Source of the DNA: Myxococcota bacterium
GTDB lineage: Bacteria; Myxococcota_A; UBA796; JAFGLY01
DNA length: 64,000 nt
Direction of reading: 5' to 3'
Assembly (NCBI GenBank): GCA_024276675.1
Contig: JAJRWT010000027.1
Coordinates: 1 to 64,000 of the forward strand
Below the pieces are notes generated by a model, which searched no databases, was not told the origin of the DNA, and worked only from the letters and a program-made list of their open reading frames with translations. A program made the translations under genes and the position numbers. This document shows, in pieces, positions 53,392 through 62,282 of this stretch (the first letter of the stretch is position 1; each line of letters starts with the position of its first letter).

Positions 53392-54285
53392 CAGAGCGCC
53401 GACGCTGGCGTCGACATCTACACCCACGGCGAAATGCTGCCGGCACACTACTACCCGGCCCTGAAAAAGCACCAGCACCTGGTGGGCAACTATGGAAACG
53501 CATGGTGGGCCCAACAGAAGGAATTCGCATCCTTCAATGGGCCGATTCTGCTGACCACCAACTGTCTCGTTCCCGTGAGGGACTCATACAAGGACCGTAT
53601 CTTCACAACCGGCAGGGTTTCCTACCCGGGCGTTCCCCACATCGCCGACCGGGCCGAAGGTGCCCAGAAGGACTTCTCGCAGGTGATCGAGCTGGCCAGG
53701 AGCTGTCCGCCGCCGACGGAGATCGAGTCAGGCAGCATCGTAGGCGGTTTCGCCCACAACCAGGTCCTGGCCCTCGCCGACAAGGTCGTGGACGCCGTCA
53801 AGACCGGTGCCATAAAGCGCTTCGTGGTGATGGCCGGTTGCGATGGGCGCCAAAAAGCCAGGTCCTACTTCACAGATGTGGCCAGCGCCCTTCCCGACGA
53901 CACGGTCATCCTCACGGCCGGATGCGCCAAGTACCGCTACAACAAGCTGGACCTCGGCGACATCGGCGGGATACCCAGGGTGCTGGACGCCGGCCAGTGC
54001 AATGACAGCTACTCCCTTGCCGTCATTGCCTTGAAGCTGAAGGAAGTCTTCGGCCTGGACGACATCAACGAATTGCCCATTTCCTTCGACATCGCTTGGT
54101 ACGAGCAAAAGGCTGTCACCGTCCTGCTGGCGCTGCTGCACCTGGGAGTCAAGGGGATCCGCCTGGGCCCGACCCTTCCCGCCTTCCTGTCTCCCCACGT
54201 GGTCAAGGTTCTCGTAGAAAACTTCGACATCAAGCCCACGGGAGAAGTACGATCCGACATCGAGGCCATGATGGCCGGCGAGTGA
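53392..54285 (+). CDS. hcp: Hcp C-terminal part, in frame after UAA
   Basis: Same frame as 52651-53391. It starts [22 protein letters not shown], the invariant Hcp segment with the His/Glu ligands. It goes on through [68 protein letters not shown] and [29 protein letters not shown], which carry the Cys and Glu ligands of the hybrid iron-sulfur-oxygen cluster. Full length with the earlier part would be 544 residues, normal for Hcp. No Hcr reductase gene follows. An internal ATG at 53434 could start a fragment, but it would lack the N-terminal cluster. Confidence 0.85.
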   Translation, partial: QSADAGVDIYTHGEMLPAHYYPALKKHQHLVGNYGNAWWAQQKEFASFNGPILLTTNCLVPVRDSYKDRIFTTGRVSYPGVPHIADRAEGAQKDFSQVIELARSCPPPTEIESGSIVGGFAHNQVLALADKVVDAVKTGAIKRFVVMAGCDGRQKARSYFTDVASALPDDTVILTAGCAKYRYNKLDLGDIGGIPRVLDAGQCNDSYSLAVIALKLKEVFGLDDINELPISFDIAWYEQKAVTVLLALLHLGVKGIRLGPTLPAFLSPHVVKVLVENFDIKPTGEVRSDIEAMMAGE

Positions 54286-54301
54286 ACCTGTCCTGGCATA
54301 T

Positions 54302-54331
54302 GACCCCGCAGCCCATCGGGTCCGCGGGGTC
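54302..54331 (+). terminator. Hairpin after hcp
   Basis: GACCCCGC (54302-54309) and GCGGGGTC (54324-54331) form a perfect 8-bp stem with a 14-base loop, 17 bases after the hcp stop. A T-tract is absent, so it is a weak or Rho-assisted terminator. Confidence 0.55.
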
Positions 54332-54625
54332 TCGCGCTCAGGCTGAATCCAGCACTGGCCACACGAGGGGATGGGACCGATCAGGCTCGATTTCACCAAG
54401 ACATGCATACTTGTGAAACCCGCGGCTCTGGACGGCATTCCACCGGTCGTCGTTGCAGAAGAGCTGCATCCGCGTAATATACCTCGTACTTGCATCCTGC
54501 CAGGCGGGCTCCTCGACTCCCTGGCTGCGACGTCGTCACTCTTGCCCCCCATCGCGGACAGAACGCAGGCAGGCTCAAAGCTCCTCGGACCGGCATGCCG
54601 TTACCATTCAATCCAGGTGTGAACA
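54332..54625 (+). promoter_or_regulatory. Intergenic region with candidate promoter 54453-54480 for the outer-membrane protein gene
   Basis: TTGCAG (54453-54458) and TAATAT (54475-54480) are spaced by 16 bases, a reasonable sigma-70-type pair. It would give a leader of about 140 bases before the TTG start at 54626. Nothing else coding is seen between the hcp hairpin and this gene. Confidence 0.4.
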
Positions 54626-56125
54626 TTGTCGTTCCTTCTAGCCATCAGCTTCGTCGCATCATCATCAGCGCAAGTACCAATCCTGGTAGCGCGTTTCGAT
54701 CCGGAATCCCAAGACCAGCTACACATCGCCTCCCAGATCCCAGAGCTTCTGGCATCGGGTTTGGACGACTTGGCACAATACCGGGTGTTCACACCACAAA
54801 TGGCCCCCGCCGTCGGGGAACAGAATGCGGCACATTACCTGGCCCAGTGCCAGCCACAGCATGTCACGCAGTGTACCCTCAAGGTGGCCAACGCGGCGGG
54901 AGCCCGCTTTGCGCTCACGGGGAAGATCAACACCGTTTCACAGACAGACAAGGAGAACGGCGGCACTCCCTCGGACCGGTCTGGAGACGAATTCGACTTT
55001 CTGGACTACGATGACTCCGACTGGGACATCCAGGCAAGCCCCGACCGACGAGACGCCGTGCAGATGGATTTCAACGTGGAACTGCGGGTTCTGGACGTGC
55101 CTGCCGCCAAAGAGGTCTCATCCTTCCAACAACCCTTGGCCCTCAACGCCATCGACGACTTCACCGATGCTGTGAGCTTCGTCCTGATGGGTATCATCGA
55201 CGACGACCCCCTTGCGTCTCAACAGGTGCGAACCGCCCTGGGCGGCGACGCTGTCAAGTCGGAGGCTTTTGAAGACCTGGACACTGCCTACTCCTACAGC
55301 CCGAAAAACCGCCCCCATCTCACCATGGAAGAACTCCTCGCCGACGAACGGGGGCAAATGCAACCATGGATCGAAATGGGCATGACCGTCCAGCAGTACC
55401 TGCGTTGGTGGAACAGCAAGAACGACATACAAGAGTGGAACAAGCTCACCAGGGGCAGACGTGGGCACGTCATGTTCCGGCCCACCGTGGGCTTCGGGCA
55501 GGGGCCATGGAACACGCTCTACGACGGGTACTATGTCCTTTACCCCGACACCCTCCTGCTCCTGGAGTCCCACGCCTACCAGGTCAACAGCGTCTCCTGG
55601 GGAGGCATCTTCGGCCTGGACATCGGCTATGGATTGACTTCCTTCCTGGAGTTGGAGGCAGGCGCATCCCGAGGCGGAGGCACCTTCTCCGTGAACTTCA
55701 CCCAGGAGATCTTCGGCTCCGATTCCCCATCGATGGAAAACACCGATTTCGTCACCGGGACCCTCCAACTACACTCCGGCCTGAGACTGGTCCCCTTCCC
55801 CACCAGTGTGCTGCGACCGGTGCTCGGTGGAGCTTTCGTCTACTGGCGGGGCTCCTCCGTCACCTCCCATACCGACATTCCCCAGGACTACCTGCCCGAG
55901 TTCCCAGCCCCCACGATGATCGGCGTGCAGGCCCTGGCAGGCACCGAGCTACGCGTCCACGGCAGCGTGGACCTCTTCCTGCAAGTCCCGTTTCAATACC
56001 TGTTGTCGGACATGTCAGCCCAGGTGTCCCCGGAATCCGCCGACTACCCGGCAGACTCGGAACCTCCAGCCGAAGCGGGCAGGCTGTTCATCCAATTACT
56101 GGCGGGGGCCCAGATACGCCTGTAG
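54626..56125 (+). CDS. Predicted secreted/outer-membrane protein, unknown function
   Basis: 499 residues. The only possible start after an in-frame stop (54620-54622) is TTG at 54626, with AGGTG upstream. The N-terminus SFLLAISFVASSSA is a short signal peptide cleaved near Ala-Gln. The first 200 residues resemble the TolB-N or curli-type assembly domain (PILVARFD, SGLDDLAQYRVFTP, ANAAGARFALTGKI, MDFNVELRVLDV), which gathers system components. The last 230 residues have alternating beta strands ending in a Leu (FGLDIGYGLTSFLELEAGAS, LFIQLLAGAQIRL), typical of an outer-membrane barrel. A hairpin repeat follows the stop. Function unknown. Confidence 0.8.
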   Translation: MSFLLAISFVASSSAQVPILVARFDPESQDQLHIASQIPELLASGLDDLAQYRVFTPQMAPAVGEQNAAHYLAQCQPQHVTQCTLKVANAAGARFALTGKINTVSQTDKENGGTPSDRSGDEFDFLDYDDSDWDIQASPDRRDAVQMDFNVELRVLDVPAAKEVSSFQQPLALNAIDDFTDAVSFVLMGIIDDDPLASQQVRTALGGDAVKSEAFEDLDTAYSYSPKNRPHLTMEELLADERGQMQPWIEMGMTVQQYLRWWNSKNDIQEWNKLTRGRRGHVMFRPTVGFGQGPWNTLYDGYYVLYPDTLLLLESHAYQVNSVSWGGIFGLDIGYGLTSFLELEAGASRGGGTFSVNFTQEIFGSDSPSMENTDFVTGTLQLHSGLRLVPFPTSVLRPVLGGAFVYWRGSSVTSHTDIPQDYLPEFPAPTMIGVQALAGTELRVHGSVDLFLQVPFQYLLSDMSAQVSPESADYPADSEPPAEAGRLFIQLLAGAQIRL

Positions 56126-56139
56126 ATGGCTTCTGGTTC

Positions 56140-56192
56140 GCAAGTTCCCATCCGGAAGAGGCCAGTCAGGCCTTTTCCCGGTGGGAATTCGC
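56140..56192. repeat. Intergenic palindrome (copy 5), long stem-loop
   Basis: The left arm 56140-56163 (core AGTTCCCATCCGGAAGAGG) and right arm 56169-56192 (core CCTTTTCCCGGTGGGAATT) match at about 19 of 24 positions around the 5-base loop AGTCA. It lies between two converging stop codons and could act as a bidirectional terminator, but its sequence belongs to the dispersed family. Confidence 0.65.
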
Positions 56193-56224
56193 ATAGTTCA
56201 TGGCCGTTGTCTTCCAGCCCCATC

Positions 56225-57322
56225 TCAAAGCACGCGGCTCCCTGGAGCCATGGGCTGGCAGCGCCGCCTGACGAGGAGCATGGCAAAGGCCAGCCCCGCA
56301 ATTCCCAATCCAGCTCCGCCACCCGCTGCCTGGCAGCCCACATAGTTGGAACTGCCCACATAGGGTTCATCCGAGGCGTTGATCACCAGCGACAGCTCCA
56401 TGTCTCCGAACACCACGGTGACCTCGCGGGTGGCCCATGGATCGTAGTGGTAGTTGAGGATATCGCCCTCGCCCAGGCTGGAGCCGTCCTGGTCGAACCA
56501 GGTGAAGGGCACCCCGTAGATGGGAACGGCGTCGGCATCCAGGGCCAGGGCCAGGATGTCCATGTCGTCGCCCACATCCCTCCCTGCCGTGGATTCCGCC
56601 ACGTAGTACAGTTGCTCTACCTGGGAATCATCAACTGCCAGGAACTGGAAATCCTCCAGGTAGTCGCCATCCACCAGCAACGGCAACGAGTAGCTGCCGA
56701 CCTCGTAGGGCGTGACCCGAAGCCATTCTTCGTCCTCGAAGAGCTCGGTTGCTTCGAAGCCCAACTCGATTCCGTCAAGGGCTTCGGCATCCAATACGCC
56801 GTTTCCGGAGAGTCTTCGCCCAACATCGTAGTAGCGAATCTCGAAGGTGGCCTCTCCGCCCACCAGGATCTCGATGACAGAACCGGAGTCCTGAAGCTCT
56901 GGTGCGTCCACCACCTGGGGACCGTGCGCAAGCACCTCCAGTTCATCGGGAAAGGCGACCTCGATGATGGCGCTGGTCTTCAGCTCATCGTTTTTGTCAA
57001 TAACCGAGAGCTGCGCGGTCCCCACTGCTTCCGCCACACACCTGGCATACAGGTCTTCATCGATGTCAAGCTCGTCCACCCGAAAGACATCAGGGTCGTT
57101 GGAAACCACCATCCAGCCGCTGTAATCTTCCAGGCCCTGGTCGTTGTGGACCCTGATATTCACCTCGGCGCCCCTCACGTAGGGAGTGGCCAGTTCATTG
57201 TCCTGGTCCAAGTTGATGGTAATACCGTCTTGATCGTCGGTAAGCCAGACGTGGTTTTCGACAGGCCCGCAAGCACCTGCCAGGAGCATCGGTGCAGTAA
57301 TGACTGAAAGAGCTCTTCTCAT
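56225..57322 (-). CDS. Lipoprotein with MYXO-CTERM-like C-terminal sorting tail
   Basis: 365 residues from the ATG 57320-57322 with GGAGG at 7 bases. The N-terminus has a lipobox (MLLAGAC). The body is beta-rich, with several Ig-like strands rich in Asp and Glu. The C-terminus is GCQAAGGGAGLGIAGLAFAMLLVRRR: an invariant Gly-Cys, a hydrophobic helix and an arginine cluster, the pattern of MYXO-CTERM tails that Myxococcota use to anchor and process surface proteins. Having both an N-terminal lipobox and this tail is unusual. Function unknown. Confidence 0.85.
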   Translation of the reverse strand: MRRALSVITAPMLLAGACGPVENHVWLTDDQDGITINLDQDNELATPYVRGAEVNIRVHNDQGLEDYSGWMVVSNDPDVFRVDELDIDEDLYARCVAEAVGTAQLSVIDKNDELKTSAIIEVAFPDELEVLAHGPQVVDAPELQDSGSVIEILVGGEATFEIRYYDVGRRLSGNGVLDAEALDGIELGFEATELFEDEEWLRVTPYEVGSYSLPLLVDGDYLEDFQFLAVDDSQVEQLYYVAESTAGRDVGDDMDILALALDADAVPIYGVPFTWFDQDGSSLGEGDILNYHYDPWATREVTVVFGDMELSLVINASDEPYVGSSNYVGCQAAGGGAGLGIAGLAFAMLLVRRRCQPMAPGSRVL

Positions 57323-57532
57323 GGTGAAACCTCCGTGAATATTGCCCAACGACCATGCACATCCCATGCCTTGTTGGACGAATGCCGGGATCAACGGCGT
57401 TTGCAAGGGGCAATCGCCCGATGCTCAAGCATTGGTTCAAGGGCTGGCACCAGAATCCGAGCCAAGACTACGACTCTCATGTCATGGCCCGCACCCGGTA
57501 GGCCATCTCGATGCGGGCGGGAGAGCTGCACT

Positions 57533-57835
57533 TCAACTGGCCAGAGCCTGCTCCAATTCCTGCATGAGGTCGCCGGTGGCAACACGGTAGACCATGTTCA
57601 CAAGGTGCGATGTTCCGTCCTGCGAGATGAAGACCGCTCCCAGGTATCTGCCGTCATTGCGGTGAAGCCTCAATACGGTTCCGCTGCTGAAGCTGGCAGG
57701 CTCGGACACCGCCAGGCCCCCGATCTCGTTCAACACCATTACCAGCTTCCGGACCCGACTCAGACTCTGCCCCGAATCCGGTCTTTGCTCGGTTCTTCCA
57801 TTCTGCATGGAGCGCCATCTGGGCGGTGTGGACAT
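57533..57835 (-). CDS. Small protein of unknown function
   Basis: 100 residues, ATG at 57833-57835 with GGGAG five bases upstream. The N-terminal 25 residues are polar and disordered. The rest looks like a compact alpha/beta domain (LVMVLNEIGGLAVSEP, TVLRLHRNDGRYLGAVFI, SHLVNMVYRVATGDLMQEL). No signal peptide or helix. It has no clear operon partner. The ribosome-binding site and sensible amino-acid pattern support it as a real gene, but I cannot assign a family. Confidence 0.6.
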   Translation of the reverse strand: MSTPPRWRSMQNGRTEQRPDSGQSLSRVRKLVMVLNEIGGLAVSEPASFSSGTVLRLHRNDGRYLGAVFISQDGTSHLVNMVYRVATGDLMQELEQALAS

Positions 57836-58073
57836 GGAATCTCCCGAGGTCCGCGGATGTTCTTAACAGAATCTAGACAAGTTCCCCGCCAATGTAAACA
57901 GAAAAGTCCATGCTCTCTCAATTGCGTGTGGCTCCATTACGACAACGCTCCTCTTCCTAGCCCCCAGCCTGTCCTGCCGGGCGGACCTGCTGCGCGCAAG
58001 CCATCGCCACGCCACTGAACGCCTGCAGACCGTGTTATCAAAACCAGGAGACGAGCAATCCAGAGGTGCAGAA

Positions 58074-59510
58074 ATGAAGGCTCTCCCATACTTGTACTCG
58101 ATCCTGGCAACCGCGTTGCTGTTGGTGGCCTGCGGCGACGAAACCGCGGGCAAGGATTCCGGAGCTGTGGGCAACGATACCGGCGTTCCCGATCAGACCG
58201 ATGCCGATGCCGATGGCTACTCTGTCGCCGATGGCGACTGCGACGACACCGACCCCCAGGTGAACCCGGGAGCCACCGAGATCTTCTGCGATGGTATCGA
58301 CAACGACTGTTTAGACGGCGATCTCAGGGACCGCGATGGCGACGGCTTTGACGGTATGGATTGCGCGGGAGATGACTGCAACGACGAAGACCCTTCCATC
58401 TACCCCGAAGCCATCGACTTCTGCGGCGACTTCCTGGACATGGACTGCGACGGTGACTCGGAGTGCGACTGCGACCACGATGGCTTCGACGGCGAGCAAT
58501 GTGACGGCACCGACTGCGATGATTCCGATTCCACCATGTACCCCGATGCCGACGACACCTGCTATGACGGCGTCGACTCGGACTGCAACGGCGACTCCGA
58601 CTACGACTGTGACAACGACGGCTTCGATTCTTCCGACTACGACGGAGACGACTGCGACGACACCGACTCGTCCACCTATCCGGGAGCCCCGGAGATCTGC
58701 CTCGACGGCGTGGACAACGACTGCGATGATTCCACCAACGACTGCGACTGCGACCTCGATGGCCATCTCGCCGTCGAATGTGGCGGCGATGACTGCGACG
58801 ACAGCGAACCAACCACCTACCCGGGGGCACCCGAGGACTCGGCCGACGGCATGGACAGTGACTGCGATGGTGACATCGACGAAGACGCCTACTGCAACCT
58901 GTACGCCCCCCTTTCCAACGGCTCCTCCGCCACACGCAGCTACGATTCTTTCATGTCCGGCTCCGACTATACCGAGCTGATCACAGTCACCGACTGGGAT
59001 CCCGCCACCGGAGAGGCGACCGTGAACAGGAACATGACCGACGCCACCGGTTTGATGGGTTTCGACATAGACGAGTACTGGACCTGTGACTCCACCGGAG
59101 TCTACATGACCGGATACGATCTCCTGTTCTCCGGAATGTCCACCTTGAGCGTGAGCTTCAGCGAACCAAGGAGGCTGCTGATGGACGAGGCATCCATGAT
59201 CCCGGGTGCCCAGTGGGACTACTCCTACATCGCCGAAGATTCGCTGATGGGCCTCTCATGGAGCGTTCAGGGGAGCTACCGGGTCCTGGGCACCGACACT
59301 TACACTCTTGGAAAAGAAACCTTCGACACTCTGATCATCGCAAACCACTACGAACTCGTGGACCTGACCTACGGACTGCTGGATCAGACCAGCAACGTTA
59401 CCATGTACTACGTGCAACGGCTTGGATTGGTCTGGTCCGAAGACCTGGACGAGACGGGCGTGGTACAGGAAACCCGCGAAATGACCGAATACTCGGGTTT
59501 CTATCCCTGA
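58074..59510 (+). CDS. MopE-type repeat lipoprotein
   Basis: 478 residues from the ATG 58074 (AGAGG upstream). The lipobox is LLLVAC near residue 20. Residues about 45-260 hold five to six repeats of the MopE metal-binding type (DADGYSVADGDCDDTDP, then NPGATEIFCDGIDNDC and similar). The motif Asp-x-Asp-Gly-Asp-Cys-Asp-Asp is kept in each. The C-terminal 200 residues form a separate beta-rich domain with conserved-looking tyrosines and tryptophans (WDYSYIAEDSLMGLSW, YELVDLTYGLLDQ). Such repeats bind calcium or copper-type metals and are frequent on Myxococcota surfaces. Function of the C-domain unknown. Confidence 0.9.
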   Translation: MKALPYLYSILATALLLVACGDETAGKDSGAVGNDTGVPDQTDADADGYSVADGDCDDTDPQVNPGATEIFCDGIDNDCLDGDLRDRDGDGFDGMDCAGDDCNDEDPSIYPEAIDFCGDFLDMDCDGDSECDCDHDGFDGEQCDGTDCDDSDSTMYPDADDTCYDGVDSDCNGDSDYDCDNDGFDSSDYDGDDCDDTDSSTYPGAPEICLDGVDNDCDDSTNDCDCDLDGHLAVECGGDDCDDSEPTTYPGAPEDSADGMDSDCDGDIDEDAYCNLYAPLSNGSSATRSYDSFMSGSDYTELITVTDWDPATGEATVNRNMTDATGLMGFDIDEYWTCDSTGVYMTGYDLLFSGMSTLSVSFSEPRRLLMDEASMIPGAQWDYSYIAEDSLMGLSWSVQGSYRVLGTDTYTLGKETFDTLIIANHYELVDLTYGLLDQTSNVTMYYVQRLGLVWSEDLDETGVVQETREMTEYSGFYP

Positions 59511-59641
59511 CAGGACCCTGGACCGGGGCCCAGGCTCCAAGGCTCCGGACATGGGCTTCCCTGGATGGATCTTCAACGGGACCACGCCCACCTCTGCATG
59601 TCATGGACAGCTCAGTTTGCGGCTCCAGCCGTGGTTTTCGT

Positions 59642-61921
59642 TCAGCCTGAAGAACCGCGAATCCGTAGATCCAGCGAATCCCCACGCACACCAACGGTGA
59701 CCGTTCCACCGTTCTTCAGGCGCCCGAACAGAAGCTCGTCAGCCAGCGGTTGCCGAATCTCGTTCTGGATCAACCGAGCCAGCGGACGGGCACCGTAGAC
59801 TTCATCGTGACCCCTGGAAGCCAGCCAGTTGATTCCGGCGCTGGTGAGATGCAGATCCACGTTTCGAGCCGCCAGCAGTTCCTTGAGTTCGTCGATGAAC
59901 TTTCCAACGATCAACTTCATGACAGCGTTGGAGAGGTGATTGAAGGTGATGATGCCCGTAAGCCTGTTGCGGAACTCGGGGCTGAAGAGCCGCTCCAACT
60001 CCTTTAGACTGCGCGTAGTGTCTCGCTCCTGGGCAAAACCCATCCCGGGTCTGCTCATCTGACGAGCACCGGCGTTGGTGGTCATCAGTAGGAGCACATT
60101 GCGGAAATCCGCCTTTCTTCCGTTATTGTCGGTCAAGGTTGCGTGGTCCATGACCTGAAGCAGGATATCGAAGAGATCCGGATGCGCTTTTTCGATTTCG
60201 TCCAGCAACAGGACAGCATGAGGGGTCTTGCGGATCGCCTCGGTCAGCAGACCGCCCTGGTCGTAGCCGACGTAGCCGGGAGGCGCTCCGATAAGCCTGG
60301 AAACCGTGTGCTTTTCCATGTATTCGCTCATGTCGAAGCGAAAAAAGCCTATTGCCAGCTCTTTGGCGAGCTGCCTGGCAAGTTCTGTCTTTCCCACTCC
60401 AGTAGGGCCGGCAAGCAGGAAGGAACCTACCGGCTGTGTTGGCTGCCCCAGTCCGGCCCGTGACAACTTTACAGCGTTAACCACCGAATCTATGGCGTGG
60501 TCTTGTCCAAAAAGAACATTTCCCACCCTTTCCATGAGCCCACGCAGACGTTCCGCTTCGCCCTCGTGTGCCTTGAGGTCTGGAACCCCGGCGATCTGGG
60601 CCACCGTTTCTTCCACCTGGAGTTCCGTCAGTATTTCCAGGCGTTCCCCGGCGTGGCGCATGTGGTTGTGGGCCCCGGCTTCGTCTATGACGTCGATGGC
60701 CTTGTCGGGCAGGTATCGCTCGTTGATGTAACGGGCAGACAGCTCCGCGGCGGCATTCAGGGCTTCGTCGCTGTATTTGACCTCGTGGAACGACTCGTAG
60801 CGTTCTCGCAGACCCTTCAGGATCCGAGCAGTGTCCGACACAGTGGTTTCAGAGATGGTGATCTTCTGGAGTCGCCGTACCAGGGCACGATCACGCTCCA
60901 GGTGCTTTCGGAAGTCTTCGTGGGTAGTGGCTCCGACACATCGCATGGTGCCGGCCTGGAGCACCGGTTTGAGCAGGTTCGAAGCATCCATGGAGCTACC
61001 GGTGGTGGAACCTGCCCCCACGATCATGTGCATCTCGTCGATGAACAATATGGGGTTTTCCGTGGACAGGACGGCGTCGATGGTGGCCTTGAAACGCTCC
61101 TCGAATTGGCCACGGAACTTGGTGCCAGCCAACAGAGAGCCCAGGTCCAGGGCCATGATGCACGCACTTTGCAGGCGCTCGGGGACGTTATCTGAGACTA
61201 TGAGCTGGGCCAGCCCCTCCACGATGGCGGTCTTGCCCACCCCGGCTTCTCCCACGAGGACAGGGTTGTTTTTCGTGCGGCGGCAAAGCACCTGCATGAT
61301 GCGTTGAAGTTCGGGTTTTCTCCCGATGAGGGGATCCAGCTTCCCTTCCCTGGCCAGCTCGGTGAGGTCCACGGCGAAACGCTCCAGTGGGTTTTCGCCA
61401 GCCGAGGCATGCCCCTCCGGCCCGCCGCCAGGCCCCGCTTCAGGGTCCAGGTGCTGGGAGCCCGGGGTGCCCTGCGATGCCAACTCACCCCGTGGCGATT
61501 CGCCATGGGAGATGTAGCGAACCACGTCGAGCCGCCTGATGCCGTGCTTGCCCAGTATGAACACCGCGTGGGAATCAGGCACCACGAACATGGCCACGAG
61601 TACATCACCGCAGTCAATCTCGCTCTTGGAGCTGGTCCTGACGTGCAGGATGGCTCTCTCCAGAACGCGCCTGAAGCCGATACTCTGTTTGGGCATGTTG
61701 GAGTCTGAGGCCTGCACGATGGGCATGGCCTGTTCGAAGTGTTGCTCCAGGTCACGGCGCAGAGCCTCGATGTCGCCTCCGCAACGGAAGAGGATCCTGC
61801 GGCAGGTTTCTTCGAAGGTCAAGGCATAGAGCAGATGCTCCGGTGTCACATACTCGTGACGTCGCGTTGCAGCTTCGCGGATCGCGGCCTGAATGGTGAA
61901 CTGCAGCTCCTTCTGGCCCAT
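59642..61921 (-). CDS. clpA: ATP-dependent Clp protease ATP-binding subunit ClpA
   Basis: 759 residues, the usual ClpA size. N-domain repeats (about 1-145, with TPEHLLYAL) bind ClpS. The first AAA+ domain has Walker A GEAGVGKTAIVEGLA and the arm-like segment with LLAGTKFRGQFEERFK. The second has Walker A GPTGVGKTELARQLA, Walker B AVLLLDEIEKAH and sensor TNAGARQM. ClpA unfolds substrates delivered by ClpS (N-degron proteins) or tagged by ssrA and feeds them to ClpP. GGAGG precedes the ATG. It follows clpS by 22 bases. clpP is not in the window. Confidence 0.97.
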   Translation of the reverse strand: MGQKELQFTIQAAIREAATRRHEYVTPEHLLYALTFEETCRRILFRCGGDIEALRRDLEQHFEQAMPIVQASDSNMPKQSIGFRRVLERAILHVRTSSKSEIDCGDVLVAMFVVPDSHAVFILGKHGIRRLDVVRYISHGESPRGELASQGTPGSQHLDPEAGPGGGPEGHASAGENPLERFAVDLTELAREGKLDPLIGRKPELQRIMQVLCRRTKNNPVLVGEAGVGKTAIVEGLAQLIVSDNVPERLQSACIMALDLGSLLAGTKFRGQFEERFKATIDAVLSTENPILFIDEMHMIVGAGSTTGSSMDASNLLKPVLQAGTMRCVGATTHEDFRKHLERDRALVRRLQKITISETTVSDTARILKGLRERYESFHEVKYSDEALNAAAELSARYINERYLPDKAIDVIDEAGAHNHMRHAGERLEILTELQVEETVAQIAGVPDLKAHEGEAERLRGLMERVGNVLFGQDHAIDSVVNAVKLSRAGLGQPTQPVGSFLLAGPTGVGKTELARQLAKELAIGFFRFDMSEYMEKHTVSRLIGAPPGYVGYDQGGLLTEAIRKTPHAVLLLDEIEKAHPDLFDILLQVMDHATLTDNNGRKADFRNVLLLMTTNAGARQMSRPGMGFAQERDTTRSLKELERLFSPEFRNRLTGIITFNHLSNAVMKLIVGKFIDELKELLAARNVDLHLTSAGINWLASRGHDEVYGARPLARLIQNEIRQPLADELLFGRLKNGGTVTVGVRGDSLDLRIRGSSG

Positions 61922-61943
61922 CCAATTCCTCCGATAGGCAGGA

Positions 61944-62258
61944 CTATGCCCTCTCCAGCGTACACTTCAAGGGATGACCGTGTTTTCTGGCCAAGGCTGT
62001 GGTCTCGGCCACCTTGGTCTCGGCGATGTCTCTGGTAAAGGTTCCCACGACAGCCCTCCCGCTGTTGTGTACCTGTAGCATGAGTTGAACGGCTGCGGAG
62101 GGAGTGTGGTGGAAGATGGTCTCGAGAACGAACACCACGAAGTCCATGGTGGTGTAGTCGTCGTTGTGCATGAGAACGTTGTAGGCGGGAGGCCCTCCAG
62201 TCCCCGTGTCCTCGCCCGTGATGACCTCACCCTCCTGCTCCTGTTCATGTCTGCTCAT
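61944..62258 (-). CDS. clpS: ATP-dependent Clp protease adaptor ClpS
   Basis: 104 residues. The first 25 are acidic and flexible. The core has the ClpS signature [20 protein letters not shown], which includes the Asn-Asp-Asp substrate-binding residues, followed by [20 protein letters not shown] with the His of the N-degron pocket. ClpS binds N-terminal Leu, Phe, Tyr or Trp of substrates and hands them to ClpA. It is the first gene of clpS-clpA. The start has AGTTCTGG rather than a strong ribosome-binding site. Confidence 0.97.
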   Translation of the reverse strand: MSRHEQEQEGEVITGEDTGTGGPPAYNVLMHNDDYTTMDFVVFVLETIFHHTPSAAVQLMLQVHNSGRAVVGTFTRDIAETKVAETTALARKHGHPLKCTLERA

Positions 62259-62282
62259 GACCAGAACTCCCGATTTCCTCGG

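Noticed and set aside
58311..58766. Minus-strand frames opposite the MopE repeat lipoprotein (Val/Ala or Arg/His rich)
   Set aside because: Reverse reading of GAC/GAT-rich repeats gives Val-rich text; no biological signal.
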